64,000 nt of DNA, taken from contig NZ_QZWF01000007.1 of the NCBI RefSeq assembly GCF_004187715.1, positions 62,001-126,000 of the forward strand, given 5' to 3'. The number at the start of each line of letters is the position of its first letter. Position 1 is the stretch's first letter. A program made the translations under genes and the position numbers. Source of the stretch: Streptomyces sp. F001. GTDB taxonomy: Bacteria > Actinomycetota > Actinomycetes > Streptomycetales > Streptomycetaceae. The notes under the pieces are model-generated. The model worked only from the letters and a program-made list of their open reading frames with translations. It was not told the DNA's origin and searched no databases. Below, one piece after another: positions 16,171-24,327 of this stretch.

Positions 16171-17538
16171 GTGGCCATCTCGGTCTTCGACCTGTTCTCG
16201 ATCGGCATCGGCCCGTCCAGCTCCCACACCGTGGGCCCCATGCGCGCGGCCCGCATGTTCGCCCGCCGGCTGCGGGGCGAGGACCTGCTGAGCTCGGTCG
16301 TCTCGATACGCGCCGAGCTGTACGGCTCCCTCGGCGCGACCGGACACGGGCACGGCACGCCCAAGGCGGTACTCCTCGGCCTGGAGGGCGCCTCGCCGCG
16401 GACCGTCGACGTCGAGACCGCCGACCAGCGGGTGGAGGACATCAGGTCCGCGGGCCGGATCCGCCTCCTCGGAGAGCACGAGATCGCCTTCGCCTACGAC
16501 GACGACCTGGTCCTGCACCGCCGTAAAACCCTCCCCTACCACGCCAACGGCATGACCCTGTGGGCCTACGACGCCGCCGGCGCCGAACTCCTCTCCAAGA
16601 CGTACTACTCGGTGGGCGGCGGATTCGTCGTCGACGAGGACGCGGTGGGCGCGGACCGCATCAAACTCGACGACACCGTCCTGAAGTACCCCTTCCGCAC
16701 GGGCGACGAACTGCTGCGCCTGACCAAGGAGACGGGCCTGTCCATCTCCTCCCTGATGCTGGAGAACGAGCGCGCCTGGCGGTCCGAGGAGGAGATCCGC
16801 GAGGGCCTGCTGGAGATCTGGCGGGTGATGCAGGCGTGCGTGTCGCGCGGCATGTCCCGCGAGGGCATCCTGCCGGGCGGGCTGAAGGTCCGGCGGCGGG
16901 CGGCGAACACGGCCCGCAAGCTGCGCTCCGAGGGCGACCCGAAGGCGCTGGCCATGGAGTGGATCACGCTCTACGCGATGGCCGTGAACGAGGAGAACGC
17001 GGCGGGCGGCCGGGTCGTGACCGCCCCGACGAACGGTGCCGCGGGCATCATCCCGGCGGTCCTGCACTACTACATCAACTTCGTGCCGGGCGCGGATGAG
17101 GACGGCGTGGTCCGCTTCCTGCTCGCCGCCGGCGCCATCGGCATGCTCTTCAAGGAGAACGCCTCCATCTCCGGCGCCGAGGTCGGCTGCCAGGGCGAGG
17201 TCGGCTCCGCCTGCTCCATGGCGGCGGGCGCGCTCGCCGAGGTGCTCGGCGGCAGCCCCGAACAGGTCGAGAACGCCGCCGAGATCGGCATGGAACACAA
17301 CCTCGGCCTCACCTGCGACCCCGTCGGCGGCCTGGTCCAGATCCCCTGCATCGAACGCAACGGCATGGCCGCGGTCAAGGCCGTCACGGCGGCACGCATG
17401 GCGATGCGCGGGGACGGCTCGCACAAGGTGTCGTTGGACAAGGTCATCAAGACGATGAAGGAGACCGGCGCGGACATGTCGGTCAAGTACAAGGAGACGG
17501 CCCGGGGCGGGCTGGCGGTGAACATCATCGAGTGCTGA
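16171..17538 (+). CDS. sdaA: L-serine ammonia-lyase, single-chain iron-sulfur type
   Basis: 455 residues from a GTG with GAGGAG upstream. The N-terminal beta domain begins SVFDLFSIGIGPSSSHTVGPMRAA, and the alpha domain has PTNGAAGIIPAVLHY, EVGCQGEVGSACSMA and LTCDPVGGLVQIPCIERN, which provide the cysteines for the 4Fe-4S cluster. It deaminates serine to pyruvate and ammonia. Placed after gcvT-gcvH-glyA it completes a route from glycine to pyruvate. Length matches the bacterial single-chain type. Confidence 0.96.
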   Translation: MAISVFDLFSIGIGPSSSHTVGPMRAARMFARRLRGEDLLSSVVSIRAELYGSLGATGHGHGTPKAVLLGLEGASPRTVDVETADQRVEDIRSAGRIRLLGEHEIAFAYDDDLVLHRRKTLPYHANGMTLWAYDAAGAELLSKTYYSVGGGFVVDEDAVGADRIKLDDTVLKYPFRTGDELLRLTKETGLSISSLMLENERAWRSEEEIREGLLEIWRVMQACVSRGMSREGILPGGLKVRRRAANTARKLRSEGDPKALAMEWITLYAMAVNEENAAGGRVVTAPTNGAAGIIPAVLHYYINFVPGADEDGVVRFLLAAGAIGMLFKENASISGAEVGCQGEVGSACSMAAGALAEVLGGSPEQVENAAEIGMEHNLGLTCDPVGGLVQIPCIERNGMAAVKAVTAARMAMRGDGSHKVSLDKVIKTMKETGADMSVKYKETARGGLAVNIIEC

Positions 17539-17614
17539 GCGCGTCACCCGCGCCGCGAAGGGGAATCACCAACTCATCAACTCCCGTCCCCCCACAGGCA
17601 CTCCAGGAGCGCCC

Positions 17615-18172
17615 ATGCTGCGCGGCATCGACGTCAGCTCGTACCAGCCCTCCGCCTACGACACCGACGGGCTCTCCTTCGTCTTCATCAAGGCGACGGA
17701 GGGCCGTTCGTACGTCAACCCCAAGCTGTCCGCCCAGACCAAGCGCGGCCGTGACGCCGGGCTCCTCGTCGGCTTCTACCACTTCCTCTGGCCGGGCAAC
17801 CTCACTGCCCAGGCGGAATACTTCGTGAGCCGCGCCCCCGAGAAGGGGAGCGACATCCTCGCCGTCGACTGGGAGACGACCGGCGACGGCACCCACGCGA
17901 GCAACGCGGAGAAGGACCGCTTCATCCGGAAGGTGAAGGAGCTTCGGCCGAACCATCGGGTGATCTTGTACTGTAACCGGCATTTTTGGCTGACCGTGGA
18001 CGAAACCTCGTACGCCGGTGACGGCCTGTGGATCGCCGACTACGTCACCGCTGGCAAACCCCGCATCCAGGCCAAGTGGCGCTTTCACCAGTACACGTCC
18101 GACCCGGTGGACAAGAACGTCGCGGACTTCGCGAGCAAGGCCGCTCTGCGCGAGTGGGCCGAGGGCGCCTGA
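17615..18172 (+). CDS. GH25 muramidase (lysozyme-like) without signal peptide
   Basis: 185 residues. GH25 fold signatures: RGIDVSSYQP at the start, FVFIKATEG, VGFYHFLWPG, the catalytic pair in ILAVDWET (Asp and Glu), ILYCNRHFW, LWIADYV and KWRFHQYTSDP. It would cleave peptidoglycan between MurNAc and GlcNAc. There is no signal peptide, no cell-wall-binding repeat and no holin gene nearby. Export must rely on another route, as for phage endolysins, or the protein acts after lysis. It lies 76 bp after sdaA and is convergent with a phage-type nuclease gene whose end is 5 bp away. Confidence 0.88.
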   Translation: MLRGIDVSSYQPSAYDTDGLSFVFIKATEGRSYVNPKLSAQTKRGRDAGLLVGFYHFLWPGNLTAQAEYFVSRAPEKGSDILAVDWETTGDGTHASNAEKDRFIRKVKELRPNHRVILYCNRHFWLTVDETSYAGDGLWIADYVTAGKPRIQAKWRFHQYTSDPVDKNVADFASKAALREWAEGA

Positions 18173-18177
18173 CGGAT

Positions 18178-18912
18178 CTATTCGTCCAACAAAGCCAGTT
18201 CCGCCCTGAGCCGCTTCACCGGTGGGTCAGCAAGGTACTTGTTGAGCAGGTCGAAAGTACGAAGCTCGGGCCGTAGACCTTCGTACCAGCCCAGACCGAA
18301 GCGATTGCAAGTGTCGCAGACGAGTCCCCGCACGCAATTGCCGCAACTGCCCTGCCCAGGGCAGCATGCATGGTCGTGATCGACAGCCATGGCCCTTCCA
18401 CCTGTGTGGGCATCCCCGCACACGGCGCAATTGCCGCGCTGGAACCGTAAGAGCAGGTCAATGAATTCCTTGGTCACCTTGTAGTTGTTGAGGCGGACGT
18501 GTTCGGCGTTGCACGGCTTGCAGTACGGCCGTGCAACGCCCGATGCGTTGAGCTTCGAGTACTCCGATACAGGCTTGTGCTCGCCACATCTGCGGCACTC
18601 GATGATTCCGCGCCTGACCATGTCCTGCACGGCGCCTTGGCCCCGCTTTTTGCGCAGCGGCGTGAGCGGTTGCCCCTTGCTCTGCTGCTGATAATGCCCC
18701 GTGCAGAACCCCCTGGAGGACACTGCCCTCGTACACCCCCCGAAGGAACATGTGCGGCCCTCAGCTGTTGCACGGTCGAGGTTGATGGGCGCCAGCCCTC
18801 TCCCTCTTCGATGCTGCATGTAGTGCGTTCTGCACAGCCCCTTCGTCAGCGGGTACCTGTCGGATGACCTGTCGCAGGCCCATCCGTCCCCACCCGCTTT
18901 GCACACCCTCAC
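18178..18912 (-). CDS. Endonuclease VII-type HNH nuclease
   Basis: 244 residues from a GTG with a G-rich site before it. Several CxxC zinc pairs: an N-terminal repeat (LCRTHYMQHRRGRG, then FCTGHYQQQSKGQ) of two small zinc-knuckle-like units, then CRRCGEHKPVSEY, YCKPCNAEH and the recombination endonuclease VII core CAVCGD, MAVDHDH and VRGLVCDTCNRFGLGWY. That family resolves branched DNA in phage T4 and is common in actinophages. The codon at 18448-18450 is TTA, rare in Streptomyces, so translation should depend on the bldA tRNA. Codon use is less GC-biased than the neighbours, consistent with transfer. Confidence 0.85.
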   Translation of the reverse strand: MRVCKAGGDGWACDRSSDRYPLTKGLCRTHYMQHRRGRGLAPINLDRATAEGRTCSFGGCTRAVSSRGFCTGHYQQQSKGQPLTPLRKKRGQGAVQDMVRRGIIECRRCGEHKPVSEYSKLNASGVARPYCKPCNAEHVRLNNYKVTKEFIDLLLRFQRGNCAVCGDAHTGGRAMAVDHDHACCPGQGSCGNCVRGLVCDTCNRFGLGWYEGLRPELRTFDLLNKYLADPPVKRLRAELALLDE

Positions 18913-19078
18913 TCAATCCCCCCACAGAAGAGCCTTGTTGACACACCATCCGATCAACGAAGGAATCGCACACAGGTCACGCTGATGCACACAGAAGCGA
19001 TTCCCCTGGGGCGTCGCTCGGCCCGTACAGGCTTTGACCTGCGGCGAAGCAGTCGTCGTACGGAGGGGGATTCGGGAC

Positions 19079-19621
19079 ATGGGTGGGACGATCGCTGCGG
19101 TCAGCAGTAACGGGACATACTCCTTCAGCAAGCCGAACCGGGAGAGCATCACGCTGCTCGAAGGGCTGGGGGTGAAGGGGGACGTGCATGCCGGTGTGAC
19201 CGTGAGGCATCGGTCTCGGGTGGCGAGGAACCCCTCGTCACCGAATCTGCGGCAGGTGCACCTCATTCCCGAGGAGCTGTTCGAGGAGGTTCAGGAGGTC
19301 GGGTTCGAGGTCGTGGCCGGGGAGCTCGGGGAGAATGTGACCACTCGGGGGATCGATCTGCTCGGGTTGCCGGTCGGGGCGCTGTTGCGGCTCGGGGCCG
19401 AGGCCGTCGTCGAGGTCACCGGGCTGCGGAACCCGTGTCTTCAGATCGACAACTTCCAGGACGGGCTGTTGAAGCAGGTCGTCGGGAGGGATGCGGACGG
19501 GGTCGTCCGGCTCAAGGCCGGGATCATGAGTGTGGTCGTCAGCGGTGGCACGGTGCGGCCCGGGGACCCGGTCGCGGTCGAGCTGCCGGACGGGCCGCAC
19601 CGGCCCCTCGAGATCGTCTGA
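19079..19621 (+). CDS. MOSC domain protein
   Basis: 180 residues from an ATG preceded by GGAGGGGG; an in-frame GTG at 19034 has no site. The MOSC fold is recognisable from GVKGDVHAG, LRQVHLIPEELFEEV, GELGENVTTRGIDL, LRLGAEAVVEVTGLRNPCLQI (carrying the conserved Cys) and GIMSVVVSGGTVRPGDPV. MOSC proteins bind pterin-molybdenum and carry sulfur; members of this YiiM-like type help reduce N-hydroxylated compounds. Convergent with the next gene, 1 bp apart. Confidence 0.88.
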   Translation: MGGTIAAVSSNGTYSFSKPNRESITLLEGLGVKGDVHAGVTVRHRSRVARNPSSPNLRQVHLIPEELFEEVQEVGFEVVAGELGENVTTRGIDLLGLPVGALLRLGAEAVVEVTGLRNPCLQIDNFQDGLLKQVVGRDADGVVRLKAGIMSVVVSGGTVRPGDPVAVELPDGPHRPLEIV

Positions 19622-19622
19622 C

Positions 19623-20285
19623 CTACGCGCGGAACCCCGCCGGACGCTCCGGGCTGGCCTCCGCCAGTGCCTTGGTGACGGCCTGGGCCCCGGCCCGCAG
19701 TCCGTACACCGGGGTGTCGGGCTGCTGGCGCCAGGAGTCGTCGATGCCGCCCGCGTCGACCGTGTCGAAGCCGAGTTCGTCGATGAGGGACCGGACCTTG
19801 CCCTTCGCCACCTCGTCGTCGCCGGCGACGGGGAGCGCCATGCGGTCGGGGGCGCCGGCCGGGAGGGGGCGGTCCAGGATGTCCTGGGCGTAGGTGCCGT
19901 TGAAGGCCTTGATCACGGGGTGGCCGATCTGCCGTTCCGTCCAGCGGCTCTCGGTCAGGCCCTCGTCCTCGATCTCCGCGATCCTTCCGTCCCGCTGCTG
20001 CGGGTAGTAGTTGCCGGTGTCGATGACCGCGACCCCGTCCGCCGCCTCGTCGAACAGGCCCGACGGCAGCTTGGGGACCGCCTTCAGGGGGATCGTGACG
20101 ACGACGATCTCCGCGCCGCGGGCCGCCTCCTCGACCGGGACGGGGGTCGCGCCCGTCTCTTCAGCGAGTGCGGTGAGGGTGTGCGGGCCGCGGGAATTCG
20201 CGACGGAGACGTCGTGGCCGAGGGCGGTGAGCCGCCGGGTGAGGTTGCCACCGATGTTTCCCGCGCCGATGATGCCGATCTTCAT
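19623..20285 (-). CDS. NADPH-dependent F420 reductase-like oxidoreductase
   Basis: 220 residues. N-terminal dinucleotide motif MKIGIIGAGNIGGNLTRRL followed by SVANSRGP, then AEIVVVTIPLKAV, VIDTGNYYP and HPVIKAFNGTYAQDI, the pattern of F420-dependent NADP reductases and related NAD(P)-binding proteins. F420 binding is not proven by sequence. GGGAGTCCTGTC precedes the ATG. It reads away from the medium-chain reductase gene 81 bp upstream, which is on the same strand. Confidence 0.82.
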   Translation of the reverse strand: MKIGIIGAGNIGGNLTRRLTALGHDVSVANSRGPHTLTALAEETGATPVPVEEAARGAEIVVVTIPLKAVPKLPSGLFDEAADGVAVIDTGNYYPQQRDGRIAEIEDEGLTESRWTERQIGHPVIKAFNGTYAQDILDRPLPAGAPDRMALPVAGDDEVAKGKVRSLIDELGFDTVDAGGIDDSWRQQPDTPVYGLRAGAQAVTKALAEASPERPAGFRA

Positions 20286-20306
20286 GACAGGACTCCCAGA
20301 GTAGAT

Positions 20307-20318
20307 GTATGTGCATAC
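20307..20318. promoter_or_regulatory. Candidate operator, GTATG-N2-CATAC
   Basis: Short inverted repeat 22 bp before the F420-reductase-like gene, in the right place for a repressor site. On the minus strand TTGCCC and TACTCT flank it with a 19-bp spacer, a possible promoter. The regulator is not identified. Confidence 0.4.
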
Positions 20319-20366
20319 GCCTGGGCAACATCAACTCGGGACGACCGCGGAGTATTCCGGAAGGTC

Positions 20367-21368
20367 TCAGACCCTTACGACGATTTTGCCCGTGTGCCGG
20401 TTCGACTCCATCAGCCGATGGGCGTCCTGGATGCGGTCGAGGCCGTCGAAGACCTCGCCGACGACCGGGCGGAAGCCGCCGTCGGCCAGGCCGGCGTTGA
20501 GGAAGGCGGTGGATCGGCGGCGGCCGCCGGGCGTGGTGGTGAGGGTCAAGTTGGCGTACGTGTGGATCGTGAAGGGCCAGGTCCAGGGGATCTCGGCGGG
20601 GCGCGGGTCGAGCCAGCCGTAGACGACCACGGAGCCACCCTGCGCGAGTCCCTCGGCCAGCGGGCGGAAGCCGGGGCCGCCGATGGCGTCGAAGATCACC
20701 TCGGCGCCGTTGCCGCCGGTGAGCCGCCTGACCTCCTTCGCCACGGCCTCCGGCGCCGACTCCCCGGTGACGATCACCTCCGCCGCGCCCAGGTCGAGCA
20801 GCTGCCGCCGCTTCTCCTCGGTACGGGTCGTGACGAGCGGGATCGCGCCGATGCGGCGGGCCACCTGGATCGCCGCGGTGCCGACCCCGCTGGACGCGCC
20901 GGTGATGAGCACATGGTCACCGGGCTTGAGGCCCGCGGTCTCCAGCAGGGCGCCGTACGCCGTCGTGTACGTCAGCCAGGCCGCGGCCCCCGTCACCGCG
21001 TCCACGGAAGCGGGCCGCCGGACGACCGCGGTCTCGGGCAGCACCACCCGCTCCGCGTACACGCCCTGGGCGCTCATCTCGATCCCGGGGCCGGTCATCA
21101 CCGGGTCCCCGATGGCGAGTTCGGTGACTCCCTCGCCGATGGCCTCGACCACGCCGGAGGCCTCGTAGCCGAGGCGGGAGGCGGGGAGGGCGGGCTGGTA
21201 GTAGTAAGTGCCGGACCGGAAGAGGGCTTCGGCCCGGTTGAGGCCCAACGCCTCCACTCGTACGGTGACTTGGCCGGGGGCGAGGTCCGGGACGGCGACG
21301 TCCTCGATGGCGAGGACCTCGGGTCCGCCGATTTCATGAAAAAGCACGGTGCGTGCGGTGGTTGGCAT
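20367..21368 (-). CDS. Zinc-independent quinone oxidoreductase family (MDR) protein
   Basis: 333 residues from MPTTARTVLF; the open frame extends upstream through the divergent regulator but homologues start here. The GroES-like N-domain (FHEIGGPEVLAIEDV, EALGLNRAEALFRSGTYY) and the Rossmann motif VLITGASSGVGTAAIQVARRIGA are typical of NADPH:quinone reductase-like medium-chain enzymes; no zinc ligands. It probably reduces an enone or quinone. Divergent from an AraC-family regulator gene 102 bp away, which is the likely controller. Confidence 0.88.
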   Translation of the reverse strand: MPTTARTVLFHEIGGPEVLAIEDVAVPDLAPGQVTVRVEALGLNRAEALFRSGTYYYQPALPASRLGYEASGVVEAIGEGVTELAIGDPVMTGPGIEMSAQGVYAERVVLPETAVVRRPASVDAVTGAAAWLTYTTAYGALLETAGLKPGDHVLITGASSGVGTAAIQVARRIGAIPLVTTRTEEKRRQLLDLGAAEVIVTGESAPEAVAKEVRRLTGGNGAEVIFDAIGGPGFRPLAEGLAQGGSVVVYGWLDPRPAEIPWTWPFTIHTYANLTLTTTPGGRRRSTAFLNAGLADGGFRPVVGEVFDGLDRIQDAHRLMESNRHTGKIVVRV

Positions 21369-21427
21369 GCCAGAAACGCTAGGCGGCCGGGTGCGAGACG
21401 CTCCATGTCCACCGGTCTCGTTTTCCT

Positions 21428-21470
21428 GTCCGTACGTCTTCCCGGCCGACTGCGGGGCTACGGTACGGAC
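21428..21470. promoter_or_regulatory. Inverted repeat GTCCGTAC / GTACGGAC in the divergent gap
   Basis: GTCCGTAC at 21428-21435 and GTACGGAC at 21463-21470 are exact inverted copies; the second touches the ATG of the AraC-family gene. They could be the two half-sites for that regulator, or form an RNA hairpin that hides the start. No strong ribosome site precedes the ATG. Confidence 0.45.
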
Positions 21471-22384
21471 ATGGACGTACTCAGCGACGCCGTGGGTGCG
21501 ATGCGCACCGGGCGGCCGCACTCCTCGCGCCAGGACAAGTACGCGCCCTGGGGGATGCGCTTCGAGGCCTCGGAAGGGGCCGGGTTCCATGTGGTGCTGC
21601 GTGGGTCGGCATGGCTGATCCCTGCGGAGGGCGAGCCGGTGGCGGTGGGGCCGGGGACGTGGTGTTCCTGGCGCACGGGCGGGGGCACGCGCTGGCCAGC
21701 GCGCCCGACGTACCGATGGAGGAGGTACGGCCCGGACCGGACGGGCGGTGGCCCGAATCGCCGCTCCCGCCAAGGGAGTCGACGCCGGACACGGTCCTGT
21801 TGTGCGGCGCCTACCAGCTGGACCGCAGCCGCGCCCACCGACTGCTGACCGAGCTGCCGGAGGTGGTGCATCTGCCCGCCCGGGTCGGCGCGCACCGCTC
21901 GTTGTGGGCGGCCGTGGAGCTGCTGGGCATGGAGCTGGAGGAGCGGCAGCCGGGTTCGGACGCCATCGTCACCTCGCTCCTGGACACGCTGCTGCTGTAC
22001 ATCCTGCGTGCCTGGTGGCAGCGGGACGGCTCCACCCGGCCGACAGGCTGGTCGGCCGCGCTCGCCGACCCGGCGGTGGCGTCGGCGCTCAGGGCCATCC
22101 ACGGCGATCCGGCCCACCCCTGGACCGTCGAGGAGCTCGGCGCCAGGGGCGGTCTCTCCCGGGCGGCCTTCGCCCGTCGCTTCACCGCGCTGGTCGGTGA
22201 GCCGCCGCTCGCGTATCTGACGTGGTGGCGCATGACCACGGCGAGCCGGCTGCTGCGCGCAGACGACACCCCGCTGCGCCGGATAGCCCAACGCACCGGC
22301 TACACATCGGAGTTCGCCTTCGCCAAGGCCTTCAAGCGGGAGTTCGGGGTGGCGCCGGGGCAGTACCGGCGGATGGCGTCCTAG
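21471..22384 (+). pseudogene. AraC-family regulator, frameshifted as given
   Basis: Two frames encode one protein. The first, from MDVLSDAVGAMRTGRPHSSR, gives the cupin domain start (FHVVLRGSAWLIPAEGEPVAVGPG). The second takes over at DVVFLAHGRGHALAS and runs to the end with the AraC double helix-turn-helix (WTVEELGARGGLSRAAFARRF and LRRIAQRTGYTSEFAFAKAF). The join is the GGGG at 21653-21656; one extra G restores a 304-residue protein of normal length. It is divergent from the medium-chain reductase gene. It may be a sequencing error or a real lesion; selection does not look relaxed in either half. Confidence 0.85.
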
Positions 22385-22389
22385 GACGA

Positions 22390-22425
22390 GGGCGCCCCCT
22401 CGCGTCGTGTCGCGAAGGGGCGCCC
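22390..22425. terminator. Bidirectional terminator between convergent genes
   Basis: GGGCGCCCCCTCGCG, 6-nt loop, CGCGAAGGGGCGCCC: a 15-bp stem with one mismatch between the AraC-family gene and the EF-hand gene. Confidence 0.8.
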
Positions 22426-22442
22426 CTGTGGCCGTGGCCGTG

Positions 22443-22655
22443 TCACTTGTTCAGGTACGTCCAGAACTCATCGAACGACATGCGCCTGTCGCCGTCGAGG
22501 TCACGGCTGGCGATGACGGCCTCGGCGATCCCCTGGGTGACGTTCCAGTCGCCCTCCTGCGTCAGAGCGGTCCTGAACTCGGCAGCGGTGATCACACCGT
22601 CACCGTCCGAGTCGATCCGCTCGAACTGCTTGCGCGCTTCCTCGATGTCCGCCAC
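22443..22655 (-). CDS. Small EF-hand calcium-binding protein
   Basis: 70 residues. Two EF-hand loops are visible: DSDGDGVITAAE and DLDGDRRMSFDE, with helices FERI and FWTYLN around them. The GTG at 22655 is preferred over upstream Met codons because GAGGGG lies 8 nt before it. Streptomyces has several such calmodulin-like proteins (calerythrin group); role probably calcium buffering or sensing in the cytoplasm. Partner unknown. Confidence 0.85.
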   Translation of the reverse strand: MADIEEARKQFERIDSDGDGVITAAEFRTALTQEGDWNVTQGIAEAVIASRDLDGDRRMSFDEFWTYLNK

Positions 22656-22706
22656 CGGTTCCGCCCCTCGTCTCATGCTGTGTCCATTGTGCTGACGAAG
22701 GTCAGA

Positions 22707-23621
22707 TTAACGGTCCGGGTGAGCGTGCAATGCGGCGACCACCCAGGAGAACTCCTCCTCGTGCGCAGGCTGGCGTTCGAGGCCGTTCACGACGGCCGAG
22801 AGCTCGCGGTACCGGGCGACCCGCGTGTTCGACGCCGCCGTCAGGCGTTCGAGTACGGCGGCCCGGTCGGCGTTGCCGAGCAGGCCGCGCAGGATGTCGT
22901 CGGCCTCCGGGGCGTCCGGGGCGATGCCCTTGCGCAGCGCCTCCCCCGCGAGCTGCACGAGGCGGCTCATGAACCACAGGGACGTGCCCGCCGGGACGTC
23001 CGGTCCCCGGTCGGCGGCGTTGAACTCGACCATCCTGCGCATCAGTACCCGGAAGTCCGGGTCCTGGATCAGCTCGGCGAGCTCCACCCATGCGTCGACC
23101 TGCTCGGGGGCCGGATCGTCGGGCAGCTGCGCCGCCGCGAACCGCAGCCGGGTGCGGATGTCGGGGTCGGCCGTGTCGAGGCCGTCGAAGATCTCCGCCA
23201 TGAAGTCCTCGACGATCCGCGTCCGCTCGGCGGTCGACAGTCGTGCCAGCTTGTTCATCAGGGTCATCTCCTCTGCGGTCGAGCCGCGTCGCGCCACGGT
23301 CGACAGCACCGCACGGGTCACCTTCAGGGAGCGGATCTGCGCGTCCAGCGCCGTCACGTGCGCGGCGGCGACCTCCGCCACCGTCTGCTCGCCGGCCAGC
23401 ACCTTGCGGACGTCGTCCAGGCTAAGGCCCAGCTCACGCAGGGTGCGGATCAGTTCGAGGCGGGCGGCGGACCCGGCGTCGTACAGCCGGTAGCCGCCCG
23501 CGGAACGGGTCACCGGGGGCAGGGCGCCCTCGTCGGACCAGTAGCGGATGGTGCGGACCGTCAGCCCGGTCGCCCGGGCCAGCTCACCGATGGTGAAAAG
23601 TGCGGTGTCGTTGTCGATCAC
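22707..23621 (-). CDS. MerR-family regulator with long C-terminal domain
   Basis: 304 residues from a GTG. The N-terminal winged helix is FTIGELARATGLTVRTIRYWSDEGALPPVTRSAGGYRLYD, with the MerR dimer helix to about residue 130. The C-terminal 170 residues (AEIFDGLDTADPDIRTRLRF, FMSRLVQLAGEALRKG) match no effector domain I recognise and contain no Cys, so metal sensing is unlikely. Divergent from a GNAT acetyltransferase gene 55 bp away, with a MerR-type promoter between them. Confidence 0.85.
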   Translation of the reverse strand: MIDNDTALFTIGELARATGLTVRTIRYWSDEGALPPVTRSAGGYRLYDAGSAARLELIRTLRELGLSLDDVRKVLAGEQTVAEVAAAHVTALDAQIRSLKVTRAVLSTVARRGSTAEEMTLMNKLARLSTAERTRIVEDFMAEIFDGLDTADPDIRTRLRFAAAQLPDDPAPEQVDAWVELAELIQDPDFRVLMRRMVEFNAADRGPDVPAGTSLWFMSRLVQLAGEALRKGIAPDAPEADDILRGLLGNADRAAVLERLTAASNTRVARYRELSAVVNGLERQPAHEEEFSWVVAALHAHPDR

Positions 23622-23628
23622 GTCTGCG

Positions 23629-23659
23629 AGTCTGGGCCTTCCAGTGGGTGGAGACTCAA
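23629..23659 (-). promoter_or_regulatory. Candidate MerR-type promoter with 19-bp spacer
   Basis: Minus strand: TTGAGT, 19-bp spacer, CAGACT, then 7 nt to the GTG of the MerR gene. The spacer contains the dyad TCCA-N5-TGGA (23640-23652). The 19-bp spacer is the MerR hallmark, and the short distance predicts a leaderless message. The -10 box lacks the usual first T, so confidence is moderate. Confidence 0.45.
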
Positions 23660-23676
23660 GGAGCGGGGGCGCGTTC

Positions 23677-24314
23677 GTGGCAAAGACTCTGCGGGACATT
23701 CTGGACGCGGCGGCGCGGGGCGTCTTCCCGCCCGCGGACGGCGGCACGACGATCGTGCCCCAGTCCTCTCCCCGGGACGCCGGTGTCCTCGCCTTCACGG
23801 CGCACTCCGTCGTCTTCACGGACGAGGACCCGGACTGGGTACGGGCCACGCTGGCCGCCGTCAACAGCGACCCGCTCGCCGCGACCATGAACGCGCGGTT
23901 CCATGCGGCCTTCATGGAGCGTACGGGGCGTGGGACGGACACCATCGACGTGATGACCGTGGGTTCACCGCTCCCGGGCGGACCGTCCCTCGCCCTGACG
24001 GAGATCGCCGACCCCGGGCATCCCCGGGTCGTCAGTTCCCGCAGGCGGCGTGACGGCGTGCGGGTGTGGGCGGCGGACGGCGGTGTGCTCGTCCTGGGGC
24101 GGGGATCGCCGGGCGGCTGGAGGCCGCGGTGGAGGTGGCGGAGGCGGTACGCCATCGGGGGCTGGGGCGCCGACTGGCGGTGGCGGCCCGGCAGCTGTCC
24201 GGGGGCGAGCCCGTGTGGGCCCAGGTGTCGGCGGGCAACGCCCGTAGCCTGCGGGCGTTCCAGGCGGCCGGTTACCGTCCGGTGGGGTCGGAGGCGCTGT
24301 TCCTCACCCCTTGA
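23677..24314 (+). pseudogene. GNAT-family N-acetyltransferase, frameshifted as given
   Basis: The first frame starts at GTG 23677 (AKTLRDILDAAARGVFPPADGG) and runs to GVLVLGRG. The rest is in the next frame: IAGRLEAAVEVAEAVRHRGLGRRLAVAARQL with the acetyl-CoA motif RGLGRR, then VSAGNARSLRAFQAAGYRPVGSEALFL. The join is within the G-runs at 24096-24104; one extra G gives a 212-residue protein. It is divergent from a MerR regulator that may control it. As with the AraC gene, both halves look intact, so an error in base calling is as likely as decay. Confidence 0.82.
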
Positions 24315-24327
24315 CGCGGCTGCGCCC

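Noticed and set aside
19530..21848. 772-codon plus-strand open frame
   Set aside because: Only its last part (from 21471) is the start of the AraC-family gene. The rest is antisense to the two oxidoreductase genes and has no motif.
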